The position numbers were made by a program, and so were the translations under genes. A model generated the notes under the pieces. That model was not told the DNA's origin and did no database searches. It worked only from the letters and a program-made list of their open reading frames with translations. Of a stretch of DNA of 64,000 bases, positions 42,189-51,497 are shown piece by piece. This DNA comes from Methylococcales bacterium (GTDB taxonomy: Bacteria; Pseudomonadota; Gammaproteobacteria; Methylococcales; Methylomonadaceae). Numbering within the stretch: position 1 is the first letter of the stretch; the number at the start of each line of letters is the position of its first letter. The stretch covers positions 1,908,553-1,972,552 of the forward strand of contig JAUZSN010000002.1 of assembly GCA_030949405.1 (NCBI GenBank). Reading direction: 5' to 3'.

Positions 42189-42821
42189 ATGGCTAAGACT
42201 CGTAAAATCACTCCAACATCTGGCAAAATGCAGAATAATAGGGTCATTGTTCATCATCAACCTCAACAACGTCGATTAATTACGATTAATCGCTATTTAA
42301 TCGCCGCTGTTTTTATATTAATGACCGCCGTTTTTATGTTAGGTCTTTTTATATTTCCTAACGGTAATGACATTGTAGAGGCTTTAAAAAATAAACAGCA
42401 GTCTATTATTACAACAAAAACGCCTTTAGAAATGAATGCTGAAATTGATAGCTTAAAAAGGGAACTTGTCGGTGTCGTTAGTGGTTCCATTGAAAGGCGA
42501 CTTAACTCGCTTGAAGAAGGCATTAAATTAGGGAGTGTTTTAGGTTCGTTGCAAACCTTAACGACTATTCGTCATGATATTAAAGTGCTGCATGGCTATT
42601 CTGAGCCGTTAAAACAAAAACAACAACAAATTGCACAGGCGAATCTGGTTTTAATTGAAGAAGTTTCTCATCTTAGAGGTTTAATTTATTTAACCTTAGG
42701 TTCATGTGGCTTAATGTTTACCGCATTCGTGTTAATTTGGGTGAAAAATCGTAAATATTTTTTAAATTACGAAAAAGATAATCACTATTTACTTAAGTCA
42801 GCAAAAGAATCTGAAGAATAA
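42189..42821 (+). CDS. Hypothetical membrane protein with central coiled region
   Basis: No family is recognised. The 210 residues have a basic N-terminus, a first membrane helix (about 34-56, YLIAAVFILMTAVFMLGLFI), and a periplasmic helical stretch of about 100 residues rich in Glu, Lys and Gln (EIDSLKRELVGVVSGSIERR, KQKQQQIAQAN). A second membrane helix (about 163-184) and a short charged cytoplasmic tail follow. This two-helix arrangement resembles small scaffold or signalling-accessory proteins. It follows argG by 104 bp and ends 34 bp before a 13-bp transposon flank repeat. Confidence 0.7.
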   Translation: MAKTRKITPTSGKMQNNRVIVHHQPQQRRLITINRYLIAAVFILMTAVFMLGLFIFPNGNDIVEALKNKQQSIITTKTPLEMNAEIDSLKRELVGVVSGSIERRLNSLEEGIKLGSVLGSLQTLTTIRHDIKVLHGYSEPLKQKQQQIAQANLVLIEEVSHLRGLIYLTLGSCGLMFTAFVLIWVKNRKYFLNYEKDNHYLLKSAKESEE

Positions 42822-42854
42822 CTAAAATAATACAGAGTTCGTTCAAAATTAAAA

Positions 42855-42867
42855 TAGGCACTTCCTA
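42855..42867 (+). repeat. 13-bp direct repeat TAGGCACTTCCTA, left
   Basis: It is identical to 45441-45453 in the same orientation. The pair flanks the transposon remnant between them and looks like a target-site duplication. Confidence 0.7.
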
Positions 42868-43074
42868 GACTGCCGAAAAACTGATAATAAAAACTAATTA
42901 TTTTTCCGATTTTTGGCTTAAATTAACAAGGAATTATTGGCGTTTTTTTCGTATAGTATAAGGGATATTTTCTTTCTCCCATTATATGTTTATAATTACC
43001 AAACAATGATTCGATAAAGGCAACCCAAGGCTCACAAATTGGACAAACTTGAAAAATCAATCCCAAACCAACAC

Positions 43075-44778
43075 GGCTACCAACTTAAGACGGGACAAAA
43101 TAAAGAACTAACTGCGATATTCTTGTATCATAGGTTAATGACTAAAAAAACAGAACAACACAGAAAATACGCGCAGCTAGTCACGCAATTATCGCTGAAA
43201 TTACAACAACAGGCAAGCAAACTGTTCGTAACTTAGCTTCAATTGTTGGTCGCTCAAAAAGCAGTGTGCATCGTCATCGTCAAGCGCAAACAAAGCGAAA
43301 TCGACATCCTGAATCATCATTATGGGAAACCGAGGCAGGTAGTTCTTGGCAAAGATTAATGGTGTTTTCCGCCTTGTATGTCTTTGGATTAAAGGCAGGC
43401 GTAGGTGCAGAGACTTTATCGCTGTTTTTTAAAATGATACGGATTGACACCCATGTTGGGCGTATCACCCGACGCACTGCGGACTCAAATCAATAAAATG
43501 GAAGTCTTATTGCCGCAGTTTCAGCAAGAATGCGAAAAAGTGTGAAAAAACAAACACGTAAAGTTGTTGCTGGGCTGGATGAGACTTTTTTCGGCAACTT
43601 TATGATTTTAGTTTTAATGGACTTACGTTCTGGCTATCTTTTGTTGGAAGATATTAGCGATGATAGGTGCTACGATACTTGGTATAAAAAGGTTTCGCCA
43701 CGATTAGAATCATTAGGCATTGAGGTTAATCATGCGATTAGTGATCGCGCTAAGGCGTTGATAAAAATGGCAGTGACGGGGTTTAAGTGCGAATCGGGGG
43801 CAGATATTTTTCATGCTCAACAAGATATGAGTCGCTGGTTAGGCGCGAAAATCGGCAGGCGTGCAGCAAGGGCTGAAAAACAGCGGCAAGCAGCGCAAAC
43901 CGCAGAGTCTACTGTTTCTAAAACGGCAACGATGCAGAAAATTATTGGACTTAAAACAACACGGATAACGGCTGAAAAAGAGCTTGAAGAAGCCAAAAAA
44001 ATACAAACAGATTATCACGAAAACTTACAAGGGATTGCGGATGAAGTTCATCCTTTTTCACTCAATGATAGTCGTAGAAACGATGCGGAACAGGTTGAGA
44101 AGTTGCTAGAGTTAAGAGCGCGAGCCTTTGAAAAAATAGCGGAAAAACAAGGGATTAACGATCATAAAGGCGTGATGAAAAAGTTTCGTAATCAAATAAA
44201 ACCGTTAGCGGTATCCATCAGTTTTTGGTGGCTTTGGGTACGCGAAACCTTGCAAAATTTGGGGCTTGATGCGGATACCGAATATTGGTTGACCACAACA
44301 TTATTACCCGTTGTTTATTGGCATCAGAAAATGGAACAAACTAAAAGCCGCAGGTCAAAGGAAAACTATCGAAAAGCTTGGGAAACCGCGTCTGATAAGC
44401 TCAAATCAGACCCATTTAGTGCAAAGTTATCAATCAGTGAAATGCAGCGATGGCTAACATTGGCGGAGCATATGGCAAGGCAGTTTCAACGCAGTTCATC
44501 TGCGGTGGAAGGGCGAAATGGCTGTTTATCGCAAATGTATCGCAATGGGCGAGGTTTGAATAAAAAGCGATTAAACGCGTTGACGGTCATTCATAACTAC
44601 GGAATCAAACGTGAGGATGGCACAACCGCCGCCATGCGTTTATTTGATACCGAGTTTCCAGACTTGTTTTCATGGCTACTGAATGAAATGGGCGAGTTAC
44701 CGCTTCCTAGAAATAGTCGAAAGCGTGTGTTTTCTAACCCTTTGAAATTGCTGGATGTCCCGTCTTAAATTGGTAGCC
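43075..44778 (+). mobile_element. Insertion sequence IS-1, copy C
   Basis: This 1704-bp copy has the standard IS-1 terminal repeats and an 8-bp duplication ACCAACAC at 43067-43074 and 44779-44786. It inserted into the older transposon remnant. Confidence 0.92.
43138..44768 (+). pseudogene. IS-1 copy C transposase with two compensating shifts
   Basis: Same protein as copies A and B. An extra T in CCCATGTTGGGCG near 43455 shifts the frame. Loss of an A in GAAAAAGTG near 43535 shifts it back, so about 27 residues (43455-43535) are read out of frame. The C-terminal 412-residue stretch (43530-44768) is intact with all three presumed catalytic blocks. As in the other copies, the ATG and the HTH lie in different frames around an A7 run. 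Confidence 0.82.
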
Positions 44779-45440
44779 ACCAACACGTAGATTCCAGTTA
44801 ATAACTGAAGTGAAATGAGGGATCCAAGCTAATTCGAGTGGGGTTTTTAAATTAAATAACGCAAGAATACGAGGAGCGCTACGAAAAGAAACCACTGCTT
44901 CAAGAACCAACAAGACACATAAGGTGCGTATTTTCTGGGCTTGATTAATATCTGTTACATTTGAAAGTTTTTCTGCTGTAACAATTTGTTGATTTTCTAA
45001 GACTCGCTTATTAGCGGCAACAAATTTTTTTTTCAACAAGTATCTCTAATTGACAGTTATGCCGTTTAAGTTCAGCTATTTTTTCTAGGTGACGCTTTTA
45101 AGTTTTTCTAAATTCTCGAATTTTAGCGGCACGCTCAGTGGCTTTATTTTTCCATTCATCTCGGCCGTTTAATATTTTTGACATTTGAAGCATAGTATTT
45201 AAGAATATTGGTTAAAAAGAATATTTATAACAATTTTTTCGATTACTTTAAATCTATAAGCTGAGAAAATAAAATTACGATAAGATGGAGAGTTATAACG
45301 CGTTCAATTTTGCTATTTTTACCTAAGTTATTGATTATTGGTTGGTCAGAAAAATAAAAGCAGGTTTAGGGGTTGGTTTTTTACCCCTTAAAATTTATAA
45401 ATATTTGAATTATAAAGGTTAAAATTTTATTTCAACAGCC

Positions 45441-45453
45441 TAGGCACTTCCTA
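45441..45453 (+). repeat. 13-bp direct repeat TAGGCACTTCCTA, right
   Basis: Right-hand partner of 42855-42867. Confidence 0.7.
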
Positions 45454-45513
45454 TAAATCGGGGCATTATAGAGTGAAAACACAAGTTTTTTCACACCGAA
45501 ATTGGTGATTTAT

Positions 45514-45549
45514 TAAAAAGGGTGAAAAATACATTTCCACCCCTTTTTT
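45514..45549 (-). terminator. Terminator downstream of fhcA
   Basis: Read on the minus strand, GGGGTG and CACCC arms surround GAAATGTATTTTT, with an A-tract before and a T-tract after. It lies 7 bp beyond the fhcA stop. Confidence 0.7.
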
Positions 45550-45555
45550 CAACGC

Positions 45556-47214
45556 TTAATTTCTTACCGTGGGATGCACTGTAATACTCCCGCGTCCATC
45601 TTCGGTAATTTCATCATCACTGATTTTAAAGTTGCCTAACTTCATGGTCATAAAACGACTAAAGTATTTTTCTAAATCTTTTTCTACCGATTTGTCATAA
45701 TCAGGTTTGACAAGATGAGTCGTTCCCCAAGTAACTTTAACAACCTCACCATCCTTAACCACACATTCACCGTCTTTAAATACATAATCGGGTTTACTGA
45801 ACATTTTTTCACGATCGGCATTTTCGGTATAAACCGTAATATCTGCAAAATCATCAATTCCTAACGCGCCACGCCCGACTAATCCCGTAATTTTTGCCGC
45901 TCCTGCACGGGTTAATATCGCAATTTCTGACATCGTATATTCACGATCAATGGAGGCTAATGTCGTCATTTTTTGGGCTTCAGGGTGAATGGTTGATAAC
46001 CTATCGTTACGAAAGCTTTTATCCATTAAGAGACGAATTAAATGTGGATAAGAGGTAAACGGAGCGCCATTAGGATGATCTGTCGTTAAAAAGATACGCC
46101 AAGGGTCATCAACTAATAAAAAGATTTCTAAGCCAATCGCCCATTGCAAGGCATTAACAAAGTTTTTATCTCTGTATTTAAAGGGAACAAGACCGCAGCC
46201 TGCATCGCATTCAATATCCATAGAGACCCATTTATTGGGACTGGCAATTTTATGATTGGCATATTGACGTTGGGCATCGCCAGAGGCTGTGATAGTTTGC
46301 CCAAACATAATTTGTCCGACATCAAGCGAAATGTTTTTATTTTTATTGGTCGCTTCTGCAATTTGTGCCGCGCCTGATGAAAATTTAAAATCCCCTTCTG
46401 TGCCATAACTATGGAATTGCACGTGAGTTAAGTGCATCGGCAAGCCTTCAACGCCTGCAATGGAATTTAAGGTGGTTTCGATATTTCCTGGAACGCCTAA
46501 GTTACTCCCGTGAACATGCAAGGGATGCTTAACGCCGAGTTCGTTAACCGCCGTGGCTAGAGATTTTAATATTTCACGCGGGGTGACATTGTAATGGCTA
46601 TTATTCTCATCTAAATCTAATTTTCGTTGATTAAATTTAAAGGCATTAATTCCGCCTGCATTGACGACTTTAATCCCAATCCCTTTTGCGGCGTGTAAGG
46701 TCCATGCGACATAATCATTAATCGCTTGTTGATCTTTTTTTGCCGTCATCATGCGGAGTAAATAATCATCACTCCCTAGCATCACATAACCGCCTTTATC
46801 TAAAATGGGAATATCACCCATTTCCATGTGGGCTTGGCGGGCATTAATCGGTAATACAGCGGGTTCAAAGCCTGCGGTATAGCCCATTTCTGCATAACGA
46901 TACCCCGTGGTAAAGGTACTTGGCATTGGATGACCCGTTCCCGCTCGTTTAATTGCGGTATGCGGTTCAGGATCAAGACGATGGCTTTCAGGCATTAACA
47001 TCCGTGCAATATTGCCTTTACCGCCGCCAATGTGGGTATGTAAATCAATCGCCCCAGCCATGACCACTTTGCCTTTAAGATCATATTCTTTATCTATTTT
47101 GGCCTCGTGAGGGGGGGTAATAATTTTCCCGTCTTGAATATAAATATCGGCTATTTGGCCATCAATTTTATTTGCAGGATCATAAATGCGTCCCCCTGTT
47201 AATTTTGTCAACAT
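45556..47214 (-). CDS. fhcA: Formyltransferase/hydrolase complex subunit A (formylmethanofuran dehydrogenase A family)
   Basis: Amidohydrolase subunit of the Fhc complex. Fhc moves the formyl group from tetrahydromethanopterin to a methanofuran-type cofactor and releases formate, in the formaldehyde oxidation pathway of methylotrophs. The 552 residues begin LTGGRIYDPANKIDGQIADI. Metal ligands: IDLHTHIGGGKGN near residue 57, KVVNAGGINAFKF near 178, HPLHVHGSNLG near 232, MHLTHVQFHSYG near 256 and TTDHPNGAPFTSY near 385. It lies 9 bp after fhcB. The usual D and C subunit genes do not follow; a terminator does, then transposon debris. Confidence 0.93.
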   Translation of the reverse strand: MLTKLTGGRIYDPANKIDGQIADIYIQDGKIITPPHEAKIDKEYDLKGKVVMAGAIDLHTHIGGGKGNIARMLMPESHRLDPEPHTAIKRAGTGHPMPSTFTTGYRYAEMGYTAGFEPAVLPINARQAHMEMGDIPILDKGGYVMLGSDDYLLRMMTAKKDQQAINDYVAWTLHAAKGIGIKVVNAGGINAFKFNQRKLDLDENNSHYNVTPREILKSLATAVNELGVKHPLHVHGSNLGVPGNIETTLNSIAGVEGLPMHLTHVQFHSYGTEGDFKFSSGAAQIAEATNKNKNISLDVGQIMFGQTITASGDAQRQYANHKIASPNKWVSMDIECDAGCGLVPFKYRDKNFVNALQWAIGLEIFLLVDDPWRIFLTTDHPNGAPFTSYPHLIRLLMDKSFRNDRLSTIHPEAQKMTTLASIDREYTMSEIAILTRAGAAKITGLVGRGALGIDDFADITVYTENADREKMFSKPDYVFKDGECVVKDGEVVKVTWGTTHLVKPDYDKSVEKDLEKYFSRFMTMKLGNFKISDDEITEDGRGSITVHPTVRN

Positions 47215-47223
47215 AATTGTATC

Positions 47224-48483
47224 CTACAAAGCCTGTTCAATGGCATTAAGTACCTCGGCGGTACTGGGTAAACGGGAGTCTCTTAATTTTTTTAAACGAA
47301 TCACCACGACATTATCCATGCGATAAGCATGTCCCGCATGATCTATACCTGGTGTGCCTATCGGTATAAAAACATCGGGTTCGTGTTCAAATACCATCCC
47401 TGAGCGAGCGACGACAATCGTCGGAATATGGGTTTTAGGCGGGGTTGCTTGACTATTAAACGCATGTACCCAGAGCAGCGCGTCCGCTTCATTGTCATCT
47501 AATAAACGTTGGCTATCATAAAGATAGGGGTCATATTCTGGAAACCCTTGTGAGAAGTGCATTCTAGCGGGATAGCCTGTTTGCCAACCACAGACTTGAT
47601 TAGCGGTTTGGTCGCCTTCTTTTCCCCCTAACGGTAATCCAGAACAGCGTGTGCCTGACGCATTGACATCTTTGACCATTTCACAAATCATTTGAACGGT
47701 TAATTCAGCGTGTGAGAAGTCTAAACTCCCCGCAGCCCACGTTACCACGCTATAGGTTGCCTTTTTTAATTTATCGGCCAATACCTTTAAGTCGGATAGG
47801 CTAATCCCCGCCACGTTGTCAGCCGCAACGATTTTATTTTTAATTAATGCTCTTAATACGGCGGTTACGTCGGGTAAATCCGCCTCATCACAGACTAACG
47901 TTTGTGCAGCGGTTCCATTCGGTGAGGTTGATGTACTCCCTTTGGGCGGTTGACCGATATAAACGATTTCACGTTGCGCGGTATCGTTTAAAAACATGGA
48001 TTCTTGATTCCATAAATAACGCTCAAAGAATCGAGGAGCAAAGGCTTCAGGATCACACCCGATGATAACGAATAAATCACAGCGATTTTTAACTTCCGCT
48101 AAGGTGGTATTCATCCAACCACTGTCTTGAAGGGCGAGGAAATTATTTTTCGCGCCTTTAAAATTAATATTATCAACCACCGCGTTATTTTTATCGGCTA
48201 AGGCCATTAAAGCCCGCATTCCATTCACATCGGTTGCACAGCCCGCAATGACCGATTGATTTGTTTCCTTCAATAAGTCAGCGGCTTTGGCGACGGCTTG
48301 CTCTAAACTGACTTCTTTGCCCTTAATTCTAGGACTTTTATCGGTGATGGCTTGTTCAAAATTAGGGGTGTTAATACGACAACCCTTTTTGATGACTTTA
48401 AGCGATTCGCCGTCAACCTGAATCGTCAGATCATCGGTTCCAATACCGCAAAAAGGACTGGGTACTTCCGTTATTTCATTCAC
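47224..48483 (-). CDS. fhcB: Formyltransferase/hydrolase complex subunit B (formylmethanofuran dehydrogenase B family)
   Basis: Structural subunit of the Fhc complex, related to the molybdopterin/tungsten subunit B of archaeal formylmethanofuran dehydrogenase. I start it at GTG 48483 (VNEITEVPSPFCGIGTDDL) because AAGGGG lies 7 bp upstream and homologues begin here, giving 419 residues. Upstream in-frame codons to 48567 are probably leader. Blocks seen are NAVVDNINFKGAKNNFLAL, DLFVIIGCDPEAFAPRFFER, ASGTRCSGLPLGGKEGDQTA and CGWQTGYPARMHFSQGFPEY. Bacterial FhcB is thought to have lost the redox cofactors. It leads fhcA and diverges from the nitrate transporter across about 350 bp. Confidence 0.9.
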   Translation of the reverse strand: MNEITEVPSPFCGIGTDDLTIQVDGESLKVIKKGCRINTPNFEQAITDKSPRIKGKEVSLEQAVAKAADLLKETNQSVIAGCATDVNGMRALMALADKNNAVVDNINFKGAKNNFLALQDSGWMNTTLAEVKNRCDLFVIIGCDPEAFAPRFFERYLWNQESMFLNDTAQREIVYIGQPPKGSTSTSPNGTAAQTLVCDEADLPDVTAVLRALIKNKIVAADNVAGISLSDLKVLADKLKKATYSVVTWAAGSLDFSHAELTVQMICEMVKDVNASGTRCSGLPLGGKEGDQTANQVCGWQTGYPARMHFSQGFPEYDPYLYDSQRLLDDNEADALLWVHAFNSQATPPKTHIPTIVVARSGMVFEHEPDVFIPIGTPGIDHAGHAYRMDNVVVIRLKKLRDSRLPSTAEVLNAIEQAL

Positions 48484-48832
48484 GCGTATCCCCTTAAAAA
48501 TGTGATTAAATGTGTAATTTATAGATTCTATGTAACTGAGTATTGTAACTCTTTTTACAAATGACAAATAGTCTATCTGGTTTCATTTTTATAGATAATT
48601 TTTAGAGCAGTGTCTTCCTCTATTATTGCGGTTTATTTTATTTAGATCGCATTGCTGTTATTGATTTAAAGAGTGCATTGATTTAATAAAGACTAACAAA
48701 TTAAATAAGTTAAGGGTAAATCCCTACTAAATTACTTTGTATTTTCAAGTGTTTACTCATGATAAAAGTCGAAAACAAAGGGATTTTTGATGAGCTAAAG
48801 CGTAGAATTAATTAAATTAATTGGAGAGTAGA

Positions 48833-50446
48833 GTGGCAGATATAGATAAGTGGGATGTTGAAGATTCTGATTTTTGGGAGTCTAAAGGCAAAAAGATTGC
48901 AAATCGTAACTTGTGGGTTTCAATCCCGAGTTTATTAAGCGGTTTTGCAGTTTGGTTATATTGGGGAATTATTACGGTTCAAATGTTGAATTTAGGTTTT
49001 CCCTATGAAAAATCACAATTATTTTCGTTAATGGCCATTGCAGGATTAACGGGAGCAACGCTTAGAATACCCAGTAGTTTTTTTATTCGTCTTTGTGGGG
49101 GACGAAATACGATTTTCTTTACGACCGCACTATTAATGATTCCAGCCTTCGGTGCAGGGATCGCGTTACAAGATAAAAATACGCCTTTTTGGGTATTTCA
49201 AATATTAGCCTTATTATCAGGTTTTGGTGGTGGAAATTTTGCCTCATCCATGTCAAATATTAGCTTCTTTTTCCCAAAGAAAGTACAAGGATTAGCTTTA
49301 GGTCTTAATGCAGGGTTGGGGAACTTTGGGGTTACCACCATGCAAATGTTGATTCCGCTATCCATGACCTTTGGCTTATTTGGTTCAATGGGAGGCGAGT
49401 CGATGACGTTGCAATCCACGTCGGGGACATTGATTGGAAAAATACCCGCAGGAACGGAAACCTATATTCAAAATGCAGGGTTTATTTGGTTAATCTTATT
49501 AATTCCATTGGCTTTTCTGGGTTGGTTTGGAATGAATAATATTCGGACTGAAAATATTTCACCCACAGTACGCAGTCCCGTTACTTGTTTTGGGATGATT
49601 ACAGGCATGTTTTTAATTGCTTTTGGTAGTTCTATTTTTGGTTTATGGTTAATGTTACCCGAATCCGTTAATGGTTCAGGTTTTAAAGTCCCTAAAGAGA
49701 TTGTTTTATTTATTGTCATCATGTTGACGGTTTCGTTACTTAAAATTATTCCTGGCCAAATTGGGGATAGTTTACAGCATCAATATCAAATTTTTGATAA
49801 TAAACATACGTGGGTAATGAGTATTATTTATACCATGACCTTCGGTTCTTTTATTGGTTTTGCGGCTTGTTTCCCTTTAGCTATTAAAGTTATTTTTGGT
49901 TATCAGCATTTAATAGTTGATGGCGTGATGAATCATGATACAGCCAATGTCAATGGTCCAAGTGCGTTAATGTATGCGTGGATGGGGCCTTTTATTGGTG
50001 CATTGATTCGTCCTGTTGGCGGCATGATTGCTGATAAGTTTGGGGGCGCGTGGGTCACCCATATTTGTGCAGGTATTATGGTCTTAAGTGCAGGGGGTGT
50101 GGCTTACTATATGAAAGCGGCTTATAACTCGGCAACGCCAGAAGAATTTTTTGTTCAGTTTTTTGTTTTATTTTTAATTTTATTTGCAGCGACAGGAATT
50201 GGTAATGGATCAACGTTTAGAACGATTGCAATGGTGTTTCCAAAAGAACAAGTTGGCCCTGTCTTAGGTTGGACATCAGCGGTTGCAGCGTATGGCGCAT
50301 TTTATATCCCTAAAGTTTTGGGTGAGCAAATTAAAGAGACCACACCAGAAGTCGCTTTAATTGGTTTTGCAGTGTTTTATATTGCCTGTATTATGATTAA
50401 TTGGTGGTTTTATTTACGTAAAGATGGGGAGTTTTATAACCCTTAA
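48833..50446 (+). CDS. narK: NarK-type nitrate/nitrite transporter (MFS)
   Basis: Inner-membrane major-facilitator transporter for nitrate uptake or nitrate/nitrite exchange. The product has 537 residues from GTG 48833, chosen for the GGAGAG 6 bp upstream; a TTG at 48821 is less likely. It has about 12 helices. The nitrate signatures are both present: GFGGGNFASSMSNISFFFPK followed by GLALGLNAGLGN near residue 140, and GIGNGSTFRTIAMVFP near 445. The conserved nitrate-binding Arg lies in the TM2 segment TLRIPSSFF. No nitrate reductase gene is near, so assimilation and respiration cannot be told apart. The 350-bp divergent region to fhcB shows no regulator site I can defend. Confidence 0.9.
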   Translation: MADIDKWDVEDSDFWESKGKKIANRNLWVSIPSLLSGFAVWLYWGIITVQMLNLGFPYEKSQLFSLMAIAGLTGATLRIPSSFFIRLCGGRNTIFFTTALLMIPAFGAGIALQDKNTPFWVFQILALLSGFGGGNFASSMSNISFFFPKKVQGLALGLNAGLGNFGVTTMQMLIPLSMTFGLFGSMGGESMTLQSTSGTLIGKIPAGTETYIQNAGFIWLILLIPLAFLGWFGMNNIRTENISPTVRSPVTCFGMITGMFLIAFGSSIFGLWLMLPESVNGSGFKVPKEIVLFIVIMLTVSLLKIIPGQIGDSLQHQYQIFDNKHTWVMSIIYTMTFGSFIGFAACFPLAIKVIFGYQHLIVDGVMNHDTANVNGPSALMYAWMGPFIGALIRPVGGMIADKFGGAWVTHICAGIMVLSAGGVAYYMKAAYNSATPEEFFVQFFVLFLILFAATGIGNGSTFRTIAMVFPKEQVGPVLGWTSAVAAYGAFYIPKVLGEQIKETTPEVALIGFAVFYIACIMINWWFYLRKDGEFYNP

Positions 50447-50586
50447 ACCGCGTTTAGTCCGCTATTGATTCAAGATGAGGTAGATGCGATGCTTCCCGTC
50501 TTGAAACATATCCTATAAAGGTTGTTTGAGAACCTGAACATAAGAGATGTGAAGCCTAGCATCTCTACACGGGGTTGTTTTTAACT

Positions 50587-50660
50587 GGCTATCAACCTAA
50601 GACGGGACACTATGGAGCGAGGCTTAACCTCAACTTGCCTCCCGTCTTAAATTGGTAGCC
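50587..50660. mobile_element. MITE related to IS-1, 74 bp
   Basis: The ends are GGCTATCAACCTAAGACGGG and the inverse of GGCTACCAATTTAAGACGGG. An 8-bp duplication TTTTAACT lies at 50579-50586 and 50661-50668. Its interior GCGAGGCTTAACCT matches the minus strand of the MITE at 30798. Just upstream, AGAGATG/CATCTCT (50543-50566) forms a hairpin that may end narK transcription. Confidence 0.88.
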
Positions 50661-50662
50661 TT

Positions 50663-51274
50663 TTAACTTAGGTGATCGTTTAACTGAATAAAGTTAGGAT
50701 TACCATGAAAGCATTGAAAACGGCTTAACCCCGCGTGATTAACTTGAATTGCAAAGCTATTTTTTAAAGGAATGTCTAAGACTAACGAAAAGAGGGCGCG
50801 AATGACTCCGCTATGCGTAATTATTAAAATGCGTTTTCCCTGTTGTTGTTTGAGTAATTCTTGCCAACTTTTCAGTACCCGTTGCTGAAACTCTAAAATA
50901 GGCTCGGCATTCGGGGGCGTATTATTAATAGGGTCTTGATAAAATTTCATTAAGTCACCTAGTTGCTGTGTTTCAATTTCTAACGCTGTTTTAGCCTCCC
51001 AATCCCCAAAATTAATTTCTTGAAAACCTACTTCAATTCTTAAGGGTAATTGTCGTTGCTGACTTAGGTGGGTTGCAAATTTTAAACAACGTTGTAACGG
51101 TGAGCTAACAATAACATCCCACGTTTCAATCGTATCACTGCGTTGTTGCATTTGTTGCCAACCACGTTCAGTTAACGCATCATCCGTTATTCCTCTATAA
51201 TAAGATCCGCCCAAGACCTCACCATGCCGTAGTACATCAATAAATGTTTCTTTTGAGTTAGGTATCATGGTCAT
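50663..51274 (-). CDS. Histidine phosphatase family protein, possibly alpha-ribazole phosphatase
   Basis: Cytoplasmic phosphatase of 203 residues. The phospho-histidine motif is VLRHGEVLGG near residue 14, with RG downstream (YYRGITDDALTERG), SSPLQRC near 57, the acid in FQEINFGDWEAKT near 85, and the second His in ILIITHSGVIRAL near 153. This pattern suits CobC, which dephosphorylates alpha-ribazole phosphate in cobalamin synthesis, but no other cob gene is near. A general phosphoglycerate-mutase-like phosphatase is equally possible. The TSD of the adjoining MITE overlaps its stop codon region. Confidence 0.8.
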   Translation of the reverse strand: MTMIPNSKETFIDVLRHGEVLGGSYYRGITDDALTERGWQQMQQRSDTIETWDVIVSSPLQRCLKFATHLSQQRQLPLRIEVGFQEINFGDWEAKTALEIETQQLGDLMKFYQDPINNTPPNAEPILEFQQRVLKSWQELLKQQQGKRILIITHSGVIRALFSLVLDIPLKNSFAIQVNHAGLSRFQCFHGNPNFIQLNDHLS

Positions 51275-51340
51275 CTAATTGATTTTTGCACTTAGCCAGA
51301 AAATTAATGCGAATAATAAAGGAAAAAATAATAAATTCAT
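51275..51340 (-). CDS. Possible 21-residue membrane peptide
   Basis: The frame MNLLFFPLLFALIFWLSAK then IN is almost one hydrophobic helix. Its stop (TAG) is directly followed by the ATG of the phosphatase gene on the same strand, which suggests coupling. GGCGG precedes the ATG weakly; a TTG 33 bp upstream would add MEKTNKGGNLI. It could be chance in AT-rich sequence. Confidence 0.25.
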   Translation of the reverse strand: MNLLFFPLLFALIFWLSAKIN

Positions 51341-51497
51341 GATTAAATTACCGCCTTTGTTTGTTTTTTCCAAGGGTATAATCCGCATTTTTTTATGTTG
51401 TAATTATATTTAACACCCCCATTTAGTTACTTGAATTTAAATAGTTCATGTTATTTTAATTTTTTATAGTAGAAGCTAATAATTCTAAACGAAATCA

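Larger units (their letters stand above)
42923..45184 (-). pseudogene. Transposase remnant, internally deleted and split by IS-1 copy C
   Basis: It starts MSKILNGRDEWKNKATERAA at 45184, meets an in-frame TAA, then shifts at an A9 run. The body (45039-44787) reads KIRTLCVLLVLEAVVSFRSA and HFTSVINWNLRVG. Across IS-1 copy C, after removing one ACCAACAC, the frame continues LGLIFQVCPICEPWVAFIES and then SLFGNYKHIMGE. The first blocks match a group of unnamed transposases (LLVLExxVSLRS, INWxLRVGxGLL, EPWIAIID). SLFGNYK normally lies far downstream, so several hundred residues, including most catalytic ones, are deleted. Confidence 0.7.
42868..45440 (-). mobile_element. Decayed transposon with IS-1 copy C inside
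   Basis: The outer edges read GACTGCCGAAAAACTGATAA and, reverse-complemented from the right, GGCTGTTGAAATAAAATTTT, an imperfect terminal inverted repeat. The 13-bp TAGGCACTTCCTA flanks both sides. Without IS-1 copy C the element is about 860 bp, shorter than a full transposon of this kind would be, since the transposase has an internal deletion. From 45185 to 45440 it is AT-rich and non-coding. Confidence 0.65.
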
